A stretch of DNA of 64,000 bases from Candidatus Obscuribacterales bacterium. GTDB taxonomy: Bacteria > Cyanobacteriota > Vampirovibrionia > Obscuribacterales > Obscuribacteraceae. Under the pieces are notes generated by a model. It worked only from the letters and a program-made list of their open reading frames with translations. It was not told the origin of the DNA and did not search any database. Made by a program: the position numbers and the translations under genes. This document shows, piece by piece, positions 1-8,207 of the stretch; the first letter of the stretch is position 1, and every line of letters begins with the position of its first letter. Location: positions 124,001-188,000 of the forward strand of contig JAIETZ010000003.1 in assembly GCA_019744775.1 (NCBI GenBank), given 5' to 3'.

Positions 1-29
1 TATTGATTTCCGGCTTGTGGAGTGGACTG

Positions 30-764
30 TTGAGTCTCACCTATTTAGGTCACAGCGCGTTCAAGTTTGATCTTCCTGGACTCTGTCTTTATGTAGATCC
101 ATATTTCAAGCAACCAGTGGACTGGCAGAGACTTGAAAAGGGGCAGCTTGTTCTATTCACGCATGGTCACTTTGATCATGGCGTTAGGATGACGCCCAAA
201 CTTTACGAAGCTTGGAAGTGCAAATTTGCCGGACCGAGTAAGCTCATCAAGTGGTTGCAAAAAAGATACAAGAAGCGTGTGCCGGCAAGTGCATTCATCG
301 AGATTGACCACGGCGAAAGCATCGAATTTAATGGCGTGGAAATAAAGGCTATTCCTGCCCATCATCCAATGACCAGACTAGGCAAGATTAGTAAGGGTAT
401 TTTCTTCTTGGTTGCGCGAGCGTCCGCTCCCGGCAATCCTGTTAATGGCTATTACTTCAACGGCTTCTATCACTCCGGAGACACCCTATATACGGAAGTA
501 ATTGCCAAAAGCCTGAAGGGCAACAAAGTCCATACTGCTTGTTTACCTATCGGTGGTCGCTATAAGGTTGCATCCCCGCAAGAGGCACTGAGAATCGCCG
601 AGGAGATAGGCGCAAAACGCTTGGTGCCAATGCACTGGCAGGCGCTTTACGAGCAGTTTCCGTTCAGATATCAGCCATCGCATTTATTAAAGCTGGCGAA
701 GACCCAAGAGACTCGCGTCAAGGTCAAAGCGCTGGCAATTGGTGAGGAGCTTGACGACGGATAA
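30..764 (+). CDS. Metallo-beta-lactamase-fold metal-dependent hydrolase (UlaG-like)
   Basis: Predicted cytoplasmic metal-dependent hydrolase of the MBL fold; substrate unknown. The start of the protein (LTYLGHSAFKF) and the metal motif THGHFDHG (HxHxDH, about residues 43-50) match the UlaG/YtnP-like single-domain family. Further putative ligands are the His in YHSGDT and the late MHWQ. I chose the TTG at 30 because GGAG lies 7 nt upstream (19-22) and the family normally begins just before the LGHSAF strand. The frame is open to a TTG at position 3, and the window edge prevents checking further upstream. It is followed by a 256-nt leader region belonging to dnaK. Family confident, function not. 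Confidence 0.8.
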   Translation: MSLTYLGHSAFKFDLPGLCLYVDPYFKQPVDWQRLEKGQLVLFTHGHFDHGVRMTPKLYEAWKCKFAGPSKLIKWLQKRYKKRVPASAFIEIDHGESIEFNGVEIKAIPAHHPMTRLGKISKGIFFLVARASAPGNPVNGYYFNGFYHSGDTLYTEVIAKSLKGNKVHTACLPIGGRYKVASPQEALRIAEEIGAKRLVPMHWQALYEQFPFRYQPSHLLKLAKTQETRVKVKALAIGEELDDG

Positions 765-855
765 TATAAAACTTTTGTATAAGTTTAAGAATGCATCAAA
801 TGTTTGTTGGCATGATGGAATCAGGCATAAGATGTTCATAGCTCCAAGGCAAAGA

Positions 856-1002
856 CCGGAGCGTTACGAGTACGGGACCGACGAATCAGCCGAGCGAGAG
901 CTGCGATGAGCAGGTCGCTGAGAGGCGTGAATAGCAAGGAGAAGGCACTAAATGTGCCTTCGGGCTAAGCGAAGGTGAAGACTTGTCTGAACCGGAGCGT
1001 TA
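856..1002 (+). repeat. Dispersed leader element, copy A (dnaK leader)
   Basis: Copy of the element defined by AGCGAGAGCTGCGATGAGCA, then GGTCGCTG, AAGCGAAGGTGAAGAC and a terminal CCGGAGCGTTA (992-1002). The core starts near 885; a second, isolated CCGGAGCGTTA lies at 856-866, suggesting a partial tandem copy. The core matches copy C, upstream of tRNA-Ser, almost base for base over about 40 nt at each end. It ends just before the AAGGAG (1005-1010) that serves dnaK. The rest of the 765-1020 gap is AT-rich (several TATAA-like hexamers at 765-795), where the promoter should lie, but no clear -35/-10 pair can be assigned. Confidence 0.8.
936..978 (+). promoter_or_regulatory. SD-AUG hairpin and 8-codon leader ORF upstream of dnaK
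   Basis: AAGGAG at 936-941 is followed by 10 nt and an ATG at 952. The ATG sits in the hairpin AAGGCAC-TAAAT-GTGCCTT (942-960). The frame reads MCLRAKRR and stops at TGA 976-978. The same AAGGAG-N4-CACTAAATGTG arrangement occurs before hslO, with different outer stem bases that still pair. A translated leader or a temperature-sensitive structure is possible. Both are inference. Confidence 0.45.
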
Positions 1003-1020
1003 TTAAGGAGTACACACATA

Positions 1021-2958
1021 ATGGGTAAGTCAGTAGGAATCGACTTGGGCACCACCAACTCTGTGGTCGCCGTGATGGAAGGTGGACAACCGACCGTTAT
1101 TCCTAACGCTGAAGGCGGACGGACAACTCCATCAGTCGTGGCATTTACGAAGTCAGGCGAGCGTCTGGTTGGTCAATTGGCTCGCCGTCAGGCTGTGCTC
1201 AATCCGGAAAACACCGTTTATTCCATTAAGCGTTTCATCGGCAGACGCTTTAACGAAGTTGAATCAGAACGTTCTATCGTTTCTTACAAAGTAAAAGAAG
1301 GCGGCGACGGCGGTTGTAAGGTTTTAATTCAAGGCAAGGATTATACGCCGGAAGAAATCTCCGCAATGATCTTGCGAAAACTCAAAGAGGATGCCGAAAA
1401 ATATCTCGGTGAAAAAGTGTCTTCAGCGGTAATCACTGTACCTGCTTACTTCAATGACTCACAGCGTCAATCAACAAAAAACGCCGGCACAATTGCCGGA
1501 CTTGAAGTTCTGCGTATTATCAACGAGCCAACGGCAGCAGCGCTTGCGTATGGTCTCGACAAAAAAGAAAACGAAACCATTCTTGTATTCGACTTGGGTG
1601 GTGGCACATTCGACGTTTCAGTGTTGGATGTGGGCGATGGCGTATTCGAAGTTAAATCCACTTCCGGTGATACACACTTGGGTGGCGACGACTTTGACCA
1701 CTGCATCGTTGACTGGGTTGCCGACGAGTTTTTGAAGCTGGAAGGCATTGACTTGAGAAAAGATCGTCAAGCTTTGCAGCGTCTGACAGAAGCTGCTGAA
1801 AAAGCGAAGATTGAACTCTCATCGGTTACCGAAACAAATATCTCCTTGCCGTTTATTACCGCTGATGCCAGTGGTCCTAAGCACTTGGACATCAAGTTGA
1901 GCCGCGCAAGATTCAATGAATTAACAAGACATTTGGTTGAGCGTTGCCGCGCCCCCATGGAACAAGCATTGAGAGATGCGAAGTTGACGTATGAACAACT
2001 CGATGAGGTTGTACTCGTTGGTGGTTCTACACGTATTCCAGCCGTGCAGGAATTGGTTAAGAGCTTAACCGGCGGCAAAGAACCTAACCAGAGTGTTAAC
2101 CCGGATGAAGTGGTAGCAGTTGGTGCTGCAATTCAAGCCGGTGTTCTTGGTGGTGAAGTTAAGGGTGTTGTTCTTCTCGACGTAACACCGCTTTCACTCG
2201 GTATTGAAACAATGGGTGGTGTGTTCACCAAATTGGTAGAGCGCAACACAACCATTCCAACAAGAAAGTCAGAGATCTTCTCTACTGCTGAAGACAGCCA
2301 AACAGCCGTGGATATTTATGTATTCCAGGGTGAGCGTCCAATGGCGCGTGACAACAAGCTACTCGGTAACTTCCGCCTGGATGGTATCCCAGCATCTCCA
2401 CGTGGCGTACCGAAAGTCGAAGTTACATTTGATATTGACGCCAACGGTATTCTCAACGTGACGGCGCGTGATCAATCTACCGGTAAGGAACAGAAGATCA
2501 CGATTACGGCCAGCACTAATCTGTCCAGTGATGATGTTGATCGCTTGGTCAAAGAAGCCGAATCACACGCAGAAGAAGATAAACAGCGCAAGGAAGAAGC
2601 TGATATCCGTAACGAAGCCGACAGCATGTGTTATGCGGTTGAGCGGCAAATCAAAGAGCTTGGTGAACGTGTATCAAGCGGTGAGAAAGCGCGCGCTGAA
2701 ATGCTCGTTACTGAACTCAGACAGAAGCTCAATGAAAACGCTGATCATGACACCATCAAAAACTTGATGAATGATCTTAGAGGTCAGATGGTTGTTATTC
2801 AGCAGTCGGCCGCGGCTGCCGGTTCACCAGTTGGTGCCGGTGCTACATCTGGTGGCGCTGAAAGCGGTGGTTTTGATGGCGGCGGCAATAGCGGCTCCGG
2901 TTCTTCGTCCAGCGGCGATGATGTAGTTGATGCTGAATTCCGCTCATCGGACGAATAA
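1021..2958 (+). CDS. dnaK: Chaperone protein DnaK (Hsp70)
   Basis: ATP-dependent Hsp70 chaperone of the cytoplasm that works with DnaJ and GrpE; neither partner gene is in the window. The 645 residues cover the actin-like ATPase domain: phosphate loop GIDLGTTNS at 6-14, [11 protein letters not shown] in the middle and [10 protein letters not shown] near 330. The substrate-binding domain and helical lid follow, then a Gly/Ser-rich linker and the acidic tail DVVDAEF. Length and motif order are normal. The start is fixed by AAGGAG with 10-nt spacing. No CIRCE operator is visible upstream. Instead the leader holds the dispersed element and a hairpin shared with hslO. Confidence 0.98.
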   Translation: MGKSVGIDLGTTNSVVAVMEGGQPTVIPNAEGGRTTPSVVAFTKSGERLVGQLARRQAVLNPENTVYSIKRFIGRRFNEVESERSIVSYKVKEGGDGGCKVLIQGKDYTPEEISAMILRKLKEDAEKYLGEKVSSAVITVPAYFNDSQRQSTKNAGTIAGLEVLRIINEPTAAALAYGLDKKENETILVFDLGGGTFDVSVLDVGDGVFEVKSTSGDTHLGGDDFDHCIVDWVADEFLKLEGIDLRKDRQALQRLTEAAEKAKIELSSVTETNISLPFITADASGPKHLDIKLSRARFNELTRHLVERCRAPMEQALRDAKLTYEQLDEVVLVGGSTRIPAVQELVKSLTGGKEPNQSVNPDEVVAVGAAIQAGVLGGEVKGVVLLDVTPLSLGIETMGGVFTKLVERNTTIPTRKSEIFSTAEDSQTAVDIYVFQGERPMARDNKLLGNFRLDGIPASPRGVPKVEVTFDIDANGILNVTARDQSTGKEQKITITASTNLSSDDVDRLVKEAESHAEEDKQRKEEADIRNEADSMCYAVERQIKELGERVSSGEKARAEMLVTELRQKLNENADHDTIKNLMNDLRGQMVVIQQSAAAAGSPVGAGATSGGAESGGFDGGGNSGSGSSSSGDDVVDAEFRSSDE

Positions 2959-3040
2959 CTGTCAGGGAAAACCATCTTAAATTAACGCAGCAAAAGTGCT
3001 ATCTTGGGATAGGGCCTAGTTAAGCGGAGTTGATGTTGGT

Positions 3041-3952
3041 ATGCCCAAAATTAAACTTGCCGAAGTCATAGTTGGTAGTCTATTAGGCTTTGGACTAATG
3101 TCCTTGCCGTCGGCGTTAGCCGAAGAGTCTGCTCAGGCTATGCTCGGCAAAATAAGCGCCTATGAAAATCGTTTTTTCTTTCATCAATACCCAAGTGATC
3201 CCGGTGATAAGCGCCTGCAAAGACTTGAGTTGCTTATCTTTGGTACCACACAGGAAGGCAGCATTGAGGAAAGACTGGCGCGACTGAGTAAAGCAATTGT
3301 CGAGCGCGATAGTCAATCAAGCGCAAAAACTACTCCAGTTAAACCCGAGACGCATGCTCCTTCGGCTGCGGAAAAAGAGCCACCGGCTAATAAGTCGTCT
3401 GACCAATATCCAATTCTCAATACATTAGAGTGGAGAGTTTTGAAAAAGACGTATCCTGGTGAATCACTTGATGAGAGACTGGCTCGCATTGAGACTAAAA
3501 TATTCGGTCAACCGAGTCCGGCGATTTCGTATTTTGATCGCGTTGATAGATTGAAAAAGACTTTGGGTATTGGCTCTGTTACGGAAATCCCCAAAGGCCG
3601 AATGGGTCCGACTTCGAAGGCTCGACCAGGCAGTCAGTGGGGCGAAGACAATTTCAATCTTCCGCCGACCCAAAATGTGCCGAATATAGTTCCAGGTTTT
3701 CCGGAATTTGGTTCAAACAACGATATCTTTGGACCCTTGTCGGACATCATGCGCCAGATGCAAAAACAAATGAGCGATTTGTCGAAATTGCCGCCAGGTA
3801 CTTATGAACTTGATCCGCAAACAGGCGAGTTTATAGAGAAAGATACTGGTAAACGCACGCAGCCATCTACGCCTTTTGTGCCGCCGAAGTTTACGGAACC
3901 AAAGCAGACAACACCAATGCCTCCGCCTTATAACGATCCGAATTCGATTTAA
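3041..3952 (+). CDS. Exported protein with two RLxRLE/IFG repeat modules, unknown function
   Basis: Not assignable to a named function. A signal peptide (residues 1-27, ending SALA) indicates export. Two copies of a roughly 50-residue module follow, near 40-90 and 125-175. Both carry the pattern aromatic/Tyr-Pro...RL-RLE--IFG...RL-RL (RLQRLELLIFG and RLARIETKIFG). Between and after them the chain is Pro-rich and low complexity (TTPVKPETHAP, PPKFTEPKQTTPMPPP). This suggests a periplasmic or surface protein with short helical domains on flexible linkers. GGAG lies 11 nt before the ATG. Its stop abuts the convergent nitric oxide reductase stop with no spacing. Confidence 0.7.
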   Translation: MPKIKLAEVIVGSLLGFGLMSLPSALAEESAQAMLGKISAYENRFFFHQYPSDPGDKRLQRLELLIFGTTQEGSIEERLARLSKAIVERDSQSSAKTTPVKPETHAPSAAEKEPPANKSSDQYPILNTLEWRVLKKTYPGESLDERLARIETKIFGQPSPAISYFDRVDRLKKTLGIGSVTEIPKGRMGPTSKARPGSQWGEDNFNLPPTQNVPNIVPGFPEFGSNNDIFGPLSDIMRQMQKQMSDLSKLPPGTYELDPQTGEFIEKDTGKRTQPSTPFVPPKFTEPKQTTPMPPPYNDPNSI

Positions 3953-6199
3953 TTATTCTATGGGTAAAGATTCCGGCTTGATGGATTTGCGCACGTAGAA
4001 CATGCCGCGCACGACAACGAATACAATCGGCAGCACGCCGCCAACGACAAACGTTAAATCACCAACCACGCGAAGCCAGGTAAATAACTGGAAGTAATGT
4101 GAGTGGATAAATTCGTAACTGCGAGCAAACCAGAATCCGTGATTGAAACTTGCCACCATCTGAATTACGCCGGCCGGAAAGATGTTTAGGATAAGCATGA
4201 GCAGTAAGCCGATATTCAAACACCAGAACGATATGCCTATTAGTTTATTGTTCCAGACGGAATTTTCCATAAGATATCTGGTGCAAAATAGCACTGCTGC
4301 TACTGCCAGCATTCCATATACTCCCATTAACGCAGCATGTCCATGGTTGGATGTTAGATACGTCGCGTGTTCGTAATAACTTACGATGGGTGTGTTAATT
4401 AGGAAGCCAAATACACCGGCTCCAAGAAAATTCCAGAAGCCTACTGCCAGCAAAAACATCATTGCCCAATAGTGGGAGAAGTTCTTAATTGAGCCTTCTA
4501 CCTTTGCTAGATGGACGAATTTCCAAGCTTCCATCGTTAGTAGTGTCAACGGCACAACCTCAAGAGCAGAGATCATTGAACCTAGCGCCATGTTAATTGC
4601 AGGTTGTGCGGTCCAGTAATAGTGGTGACCAATGCCAACGATACCACTGCCGAGATATAGCAAAATATCCACGTAAATAACAGACAGTGCTGACTTTTCA
4701 GAGACCATTCCTAAGCTACAGAAGAAATAGGCGACGATGATTGTCGTGTAAAGTTCAAATATTCCTTCGACCCAAAGATGAACTACCCACCAGCGCCAGA
4801 AGTCGGCAACTGCGAAATTTGTAGATGGGTCATACATCACCCCAAAACTGAAGAATAAAGGTATTGCCATTACTCCGTACAAAAGCATGTATGGCAAACT
4901 GCCGTGGTCTTGCCCTTTGAGAAGCGGACGAATGCTGCGAAATACAATGAATGCCCATAGCACCATGCCTACAATTAGCAATATTTGCCAGAACCGACCA
5001 AGTTCCAGATATTCCCAACCTTGATGACCGAGCCAGAACCATAAATCACCGAGCATATTTTTAATGCCGAGCCATTCACCGCAGACACTACCTACGGCAA
5101 CAATCAGGACGGCACCAAATAATGCCTTTACCAACCAATGTTGTCCTTTGGGCTCATGCTTTGAGAGCATCGGCGCCAGGAACATGCCACCAGCTAACCA
5201 AGCAGTGGCAATCCAGAAGATGGAAAGCTGCAAATGCCAGCTGCGCGTGATGCTATATGGCAGAAAATTGCGAATATCCAATCCGTAGAGTCCCCCGGAT
5301 TCCACAACGTAGTGAGCGGTAACCACACCGAACGCGGTTTGGAATAGGAATAGAAGCACGACGACCACAAAGTAAGGATAGATAGCTCTTTGGGATCGAT
5401 ATGGTTGAAACGATTTGACATTGTCCGTCATTCCAACGCCGGCAGGCGACCAGCCTAATGAGGGGAAAGCGCTCATGAGAAACTGAGTCAAACCAATGCC
5501 GCCGATTAACATGACAAGACTCAATGCGCTCCACATGAATATTTGCCAGTTCGGAGTGTTGCCTACAAGCTTTTCCGGAGGCCAATTGTTGGTGAACGTG
5601 TAGTCTTTGCCGGGACGATTGGTAGAACACACCCATGCTGTCCAGGCAAAAAATCTGCTTAGTTGCAAACGCTCATTACCATCGGCAATATACTTTGCAG
5701 GCAAAGGTAATTTGCCACCATCACTAAATTCAGTGTCATAGTGATGAATAAGCTCGTTGTAGGCCGCTGTCTGATTATCAGTGAGGGTAAGAGTTTCATT
5801 ATCGCGATTGTAATTGTTGTGCTTAAATTCGGCGGCGAGTCCGCCAGTCAATGATTGTTGTTGCCCGGCGTTGAGTTCGTTGTACGGCTTGTTAAAACGT
5901 TCACCTGCAATCTTGTTGAGACAGAAATCCGCTTCGCGATGTAAATAGTCGGCGGAAAAATCCGGACCATTGTAAGCGCCGTGACCAAAGACGGAGCCGA
6001 CGTCCATCAAGCCGTATTTTTGAAATATGCCTTGACCGGCCAAAATATCTTTACCGGTAAATAAAGTGTTGCCGTGAGAGTCGACAACTGACTTCGGAAT
6101 TGGTGGTGCCTGTGTACTGGTTTCATGACCCATAAAGATGAGTGTTGAGAAACCTGCGATTAATACAAAGAACACCGAAAGTTTCCATTGCCACGACAT
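3953..6199 (-). CDS. norZ: Quinol-dependent nitric oxide reductase (qNor, NorZ/NorB type)
   Basis: Membrane enzyme reducing two NO to N2O with electrons from quinol. It is used in denitrification or NO detoxification. At about 748 residues it is the single-subunit form: an N-terminal TM helix and a periplasmic domain (LHREADFC near 90) are fused to the 12-TM heme-copper-oxidase-like NorB core. Visible core motifs are HLQLSIFWIATAWLAGG, WWVVHLWVEGIFELY with the Glu typical of the FeB site, GIGHHYYW with paired His ligands, and NHGHAALMGVYG with heme His. I chose the ATG at 6199 because GGAG lies 9 nt upstream; a GTG at 6214 would add five residues. No norC is needed for this form, and no FNR or NsrR box is obvious. 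Confidence 0.93.
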   Translation of the reverse strand: MSWQWKLSVFFVLIAGFSTLIFMGHETSTQAPPIPKSVVDSHGNTLFTGKDILAGQGIFQKYGLMDVGSVFGHGAYNGPDFSADYLHREADFCLNKIAGERFNKPYNELNAGQQQSLTGGLAAEFKHNNYNRDNETLTLTDNQTAAYNELIHHYDTEFSDGGKLPLPAKYIADGNERLQLSRFFAWTAWVCSTNRPGKDYTFTNNWPPEKLVGNTPNWQIFMWSALSLVMLIGGIGLTQFLMSAFPSLGWSPAGVGMTDNVKSFQPYRSQRAIYPYFVVVVLLFLFQTAFGVVTAHYVVESGGLYGLDIRNFLPYSITRSWHLQLSIFWIATAWLAGGMFLAPMLSKHEPKGQHWLVKALFGAVLIVAVGSVCGEWLGIKNMLGDLWFWLGHQGWEYLELGRFWQILLIVGMVLWAFIVFRSIRPLLKGQDHGSLPYMLLYGVMAIPLFFSFGVMYDPSTNFAVADFWRWWVVHLWVEGIFELYTTIIVAYFFCSLGMVSEKSALSVIYVDILLYLGSGIVGIGHHYYWTAQPAINMALGSMISALEVVPLTLLTMEAWKFVHLAKVEGSIKNFSHYWAMMFLLAVGFWNFLGAGVFGFLINTPIVSYYEHATYLTSNHGHAALMGVYGMLAVAAVLFCTRYLMENSVWNNKLIGISFWCLNIGLLLMLILNIFPAGVIQMVASFNHGFWFARSYEFIHSHYFQLFTWLRVVGDLTFVVGGVLPIVFVVVRGMFYVRKSIKPESLPIE

Positions 6200-6274
6200 C
6201 CGCTTAGTCTCCACCGCCTGTTGACATTTGGTTGTTCAAACCGACTATATAGTAGCGCGATTATGTCAGTGTGA

Positions 6275-7168
6275 CTAAGATTGGCTTTCACCAGACTTGT
6301 TTGAAAGGTCCAATAAAAGATCTTTGTCGACTTGATAAACGTTGTTGCAAAATTCGCAGCGGCCTTCGGCTTGTCCATCTTCGTTGGCCATCGAAAGTAG
6401 GGAAGCTTTATCGAGGACTTTCAATGCTTCGACAAAACGTGCTTTTGAGCATTTGCACTGGAAGCTTAGTGGCAGCACTTCAGTAATTGGGCGGACATCA
6501 AATCCTTGCAAAATTCTAGACAGGATTTCTTCAATGCCCATTCCTTGTCTCATGAGAAACGTGAATGTACCGAAAGTGCTAACGTTGTTTTCCAACTGGC
6601 ATACAGTATCTTCGTTGGCATCAGGCAATAATTGAACAATCAATCCGCCGGCAGCCTCAACACCTTCGCTTGTAATATGAGTACCGATAATGACTATCGA
6701 ACCGGTTTGTTCCGAATCCACTAGATAGCGATTTATGTCCTCAGCAATTTCGCCTGTCTCCAATTCAACGGTCGATTGGTGCGGCATGCCAAAGCCGCGA
6801 TCAATTATCACGTGCAAGTAGCCCGTGTTTCCTACAGCTGCCCCAACATCAAAATTCCCCAGGGAGTTTAACGGTAACTCAACCTGGGGATTTTCTACGT
6901 AGCCTCTAACGGTGCCTTTGGGATTTGCGTCAACCATTACCGCTCCCAAGGGTCCATTGCCCTGGAACTTTAAGGCTACCTGTCCCTGTTTAGTGACAAA
7001 TGAAGCCAGCAACGACGCGCCTGTCATTGCCCGTCCAAGAGCGGCAGTAGCTGTGAAAGAGAGGTTGTGACGCCTGCGGGCTTCGGCTACGAGATTTGTG
7101 GTCGTGGCAATGACGGCTCGGATAGTTCCATCGGAAGATATTGCTTTTAAAATGCCGTCTTGCATCAT
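6275..7168 (-). CDS. hslO: Redox-regulated chaperone Hsp33
   Basis: Cytoplasmic holdase activated by oxidation and unfolding. The C-terminal zinc switch is intact: CxC (QCKCS) followed about 27 residues later by CxxC (CEFC). The N-terminal beta domain starts MMQDGILKAISSDGTIRAV, which matches the family start. I therefore begin at ATG 7168 (297 aa), although the frame is open upstream for 26 more codons through the dispersed element. The only Shine-Dalgarno is the GGAG inside that element's CCGGAGCGTTA, 10 nt before the ATG. A 14-codon leader ORF ends in an ATGA overlap with this start. It lies downstream of prmC on the same strand, separated by 164 nt. Confidence 0.95.
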   Translation of the reverse strand: MMQDGILKAISSDGTIRAVIATTTNLVAEARRRHNLSFTATAALGRAMTGASLLASFVTKQGQVALKFQGNGPLGAVMVDANPKGTVRGYVENPQVELPLNSLGNFDVGAAVGNTGYLHVIIDRGFGMPHQSTVELETGEIAEDINRYLVDSEQTGSIVIIGTHITSEGVEAAGGLIVQLLPDANEDTVCQLENNVSTFGTFTFLMRQGMGIEEILSRILQGFDVRPITEVLPLSFQCKCSKARFVEALKVLDKASLLSMANEDGQAEGRCEFCNNVYQVDKDLLLDLSNKSGESQS

Positions 7169-7225
7169 GTTCGTAACGCTCCGGTAGTTTTGTCGATCCG
7201 ACAACACATTTAGTGTTGTCTCCTT
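7165..7225 (-). promoter_or_regulatory. SD-AUG hairpin and leader ORF overlapping the hslO start
   Basis: On the minus strand AAGGAG (7225-7220) precedes, by 10 nt, an ATG at 7209. The ATG sits in the hairpin GACAACAC-TAAAT-GTGTTGTC (7220-7200). The frame reads MCCRIDKTTGALRT and its TGA (7167-7165) overlaps the hslO ATG (7168-7166), an arrangement typical of translational coupling. The dnaK leader carries the same AAGGAG-N4-CACTAAATGTG core with different outer stem bases. Confidence 0.5.
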
Positions 7226-7296
7226 ACCTTCGCTTGCCTCCGGCAATCCTGGTTAGCTTCGCAGCGACCGGCTTCACCGCCGCTCTTGCTCAGCTA
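7174..7296 (-). repeat. Dispersed leader element, copy D (hslO leader)
   Basis: Read on the minus strand it runs from AGCTGAGCAAGAGCGGCG through GGTCGCTGCGAAGC, the hairpin TTGCC-GGA-GGCAA (7246-7234) and AAGCGAAGGT to CCGGAGCGTTA (7184-7174). An SD-AUG hairpin is inserted between AAGCGAAGGT and the terminal motif. It ends 5 nt before the hslO ATG and supplies its Shine-Dalgarno. Confidence 0.8.
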
Positions 7297-7332
7297 CTAG
7301 TTTTCCTCATTTTAGCAGCTTCTCAAGCGCAA

Positions 7333-8205
7333 TCAAGTGGATTTAATTGGGCGGGTAGCCGTTAGCACTCTAGGTAGCCCATTCATGTCTTGGTGGATTT
7401 GGACCAGGCGCCATCCAGACTCTGCGAATAGTTGAGCAAGCGCTGTTTCTTGTCCGTCTCCAAATTCAAGCACGATTTGACCGTTAGTCTTGAGATGGAG
7501 AGGAGCAAGTTTTACAAAACTACGATAGAAGCTAAGTCCATCGGCATCGTCGCCAAACAACGCAAGCTCCGGTTCGAAGTCAATTACCTCGGGGGCAAGA
7601 GAGTCTTTCTTGCTCCTGGGGATGTAGGGTGGGTTGGAAACAATTGCATCGAGATCGGATGGAAGATTGTCTTGCCAGTTGCCCAGTATCAGGGTAAGCC
7701 TATCAATGACACCATTCTGCATGGCGTTCAGTTTACTTAGCTCAATAGCCGCCGGCGACAAATCAATGGCAGTGACTTGCGCTTGCGCTAATTCGGTAAG
7801 CAACGATATTGAAATCGCTCCGGAACCGACTCCAATTTCGGCGATGACTGGTGTGGCGATGTCTCGAAGTAGCGTGATGGAGTTTATGACGACCGTTTCT
7901 GTGTCGGAGCGTGGAATGAATACACCCGGCGCTACCGTCAGCTTCGTATTCATGAAGTGCGTGTAGCCGAGGCAATACTGCAAGGGCATTCTCTGACGGC
8001 GCTTTTCTACAATTTGCGCCATTCGCTCAGCTTCTACTTTGGATAAAAGCCTGTCTTCCTCAAGAAGCTGCTCCGCTTGAGACAAGTCGGTTATGTCATT
8101 GATTATCCAGTTGGCTTCGCTTAAGGCTTCGCCATCGCTCAAGCCAATCTGCTTGAGGTCCGAAAGCAGTTGCCGTTTAGCTGTCTTAATCGTCAGTTCG
8201 GGCAC
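7333..8205 (-). CDS. prmC: Release factor glutamine methyltransferase PrmC (HemK)
   Basis: SAM-dependent enzyme that methylates the Gln of the GGQ motif in peptide release factors. It has 290 residues: an N-terminal helical domain and a Rossmann methyltransferase domain with EIGVGSGAISI (SAM loop, near 120). The diagnostic catalytic NPPYIP stands near 187, followed by DSLAPEVIDFEPELALFG as in HemK proteins. Its ATG is 2 nt after the prfA stop, so it is the second gene of a prfA-prmC operon, modifier next to its substrate. The half-site TTAGCACTC near its 3' end has no partner. Confidence 0.96.
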   Translation of the reverse strand: MPELTIKTAKRQLLSDLKQIGLSDGEALSEANWIINDITDLSQAEQLLEEDRLLSKVEAERMAQIVEKRRQRMPLQYCLGYTHFMNTKLTVAPGVFIPRSDTETVVINSITLLRDIATPVIAEIGVGSGAISISLLTELAQAQVTAIDLSPAAIELSKLNAMQNGVIDRLTLILGNWQDNLPSDLDAIVSNPPYIPRSKKDSLAPEVIDFEPELALFGDDADGLSFYRSFVKLAPLHLKTNGQIVLEFGDGQETALAQLFAESGWRLVQIHQDMNGLPRVLTATRPIKST

Positions 8206-8207
8206 TC

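Noticed and set aside
885-1002. The dispersed element as a short coding gene (shared frame ..SEG..EPERY in some copies)
   Set aside because: Frames between copies shift by insertions and some copies have stops in the supposed frame. Conservation follows bases, not codons.
5253-5636. 127-codon ORF in another frame of qNor
   Set aside because: Shadow of the nor gene, with no ribosome site and unlikely composition.
7169-7246. 26-codon N-terminal extension of Hsp33
   Set aside because: The extension runs through the dispersed element, the family starts at MMQDGILKA, and the leader ORF overlaps that ATG.
7364-7372. TTAGCACTC, half of a CIRCE heat-shock operator
   Set aside because: It is inside the 3' coding end of prmC and has no GAGTGCTAA partner within range. 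No CIRCE is present before dnaK either.
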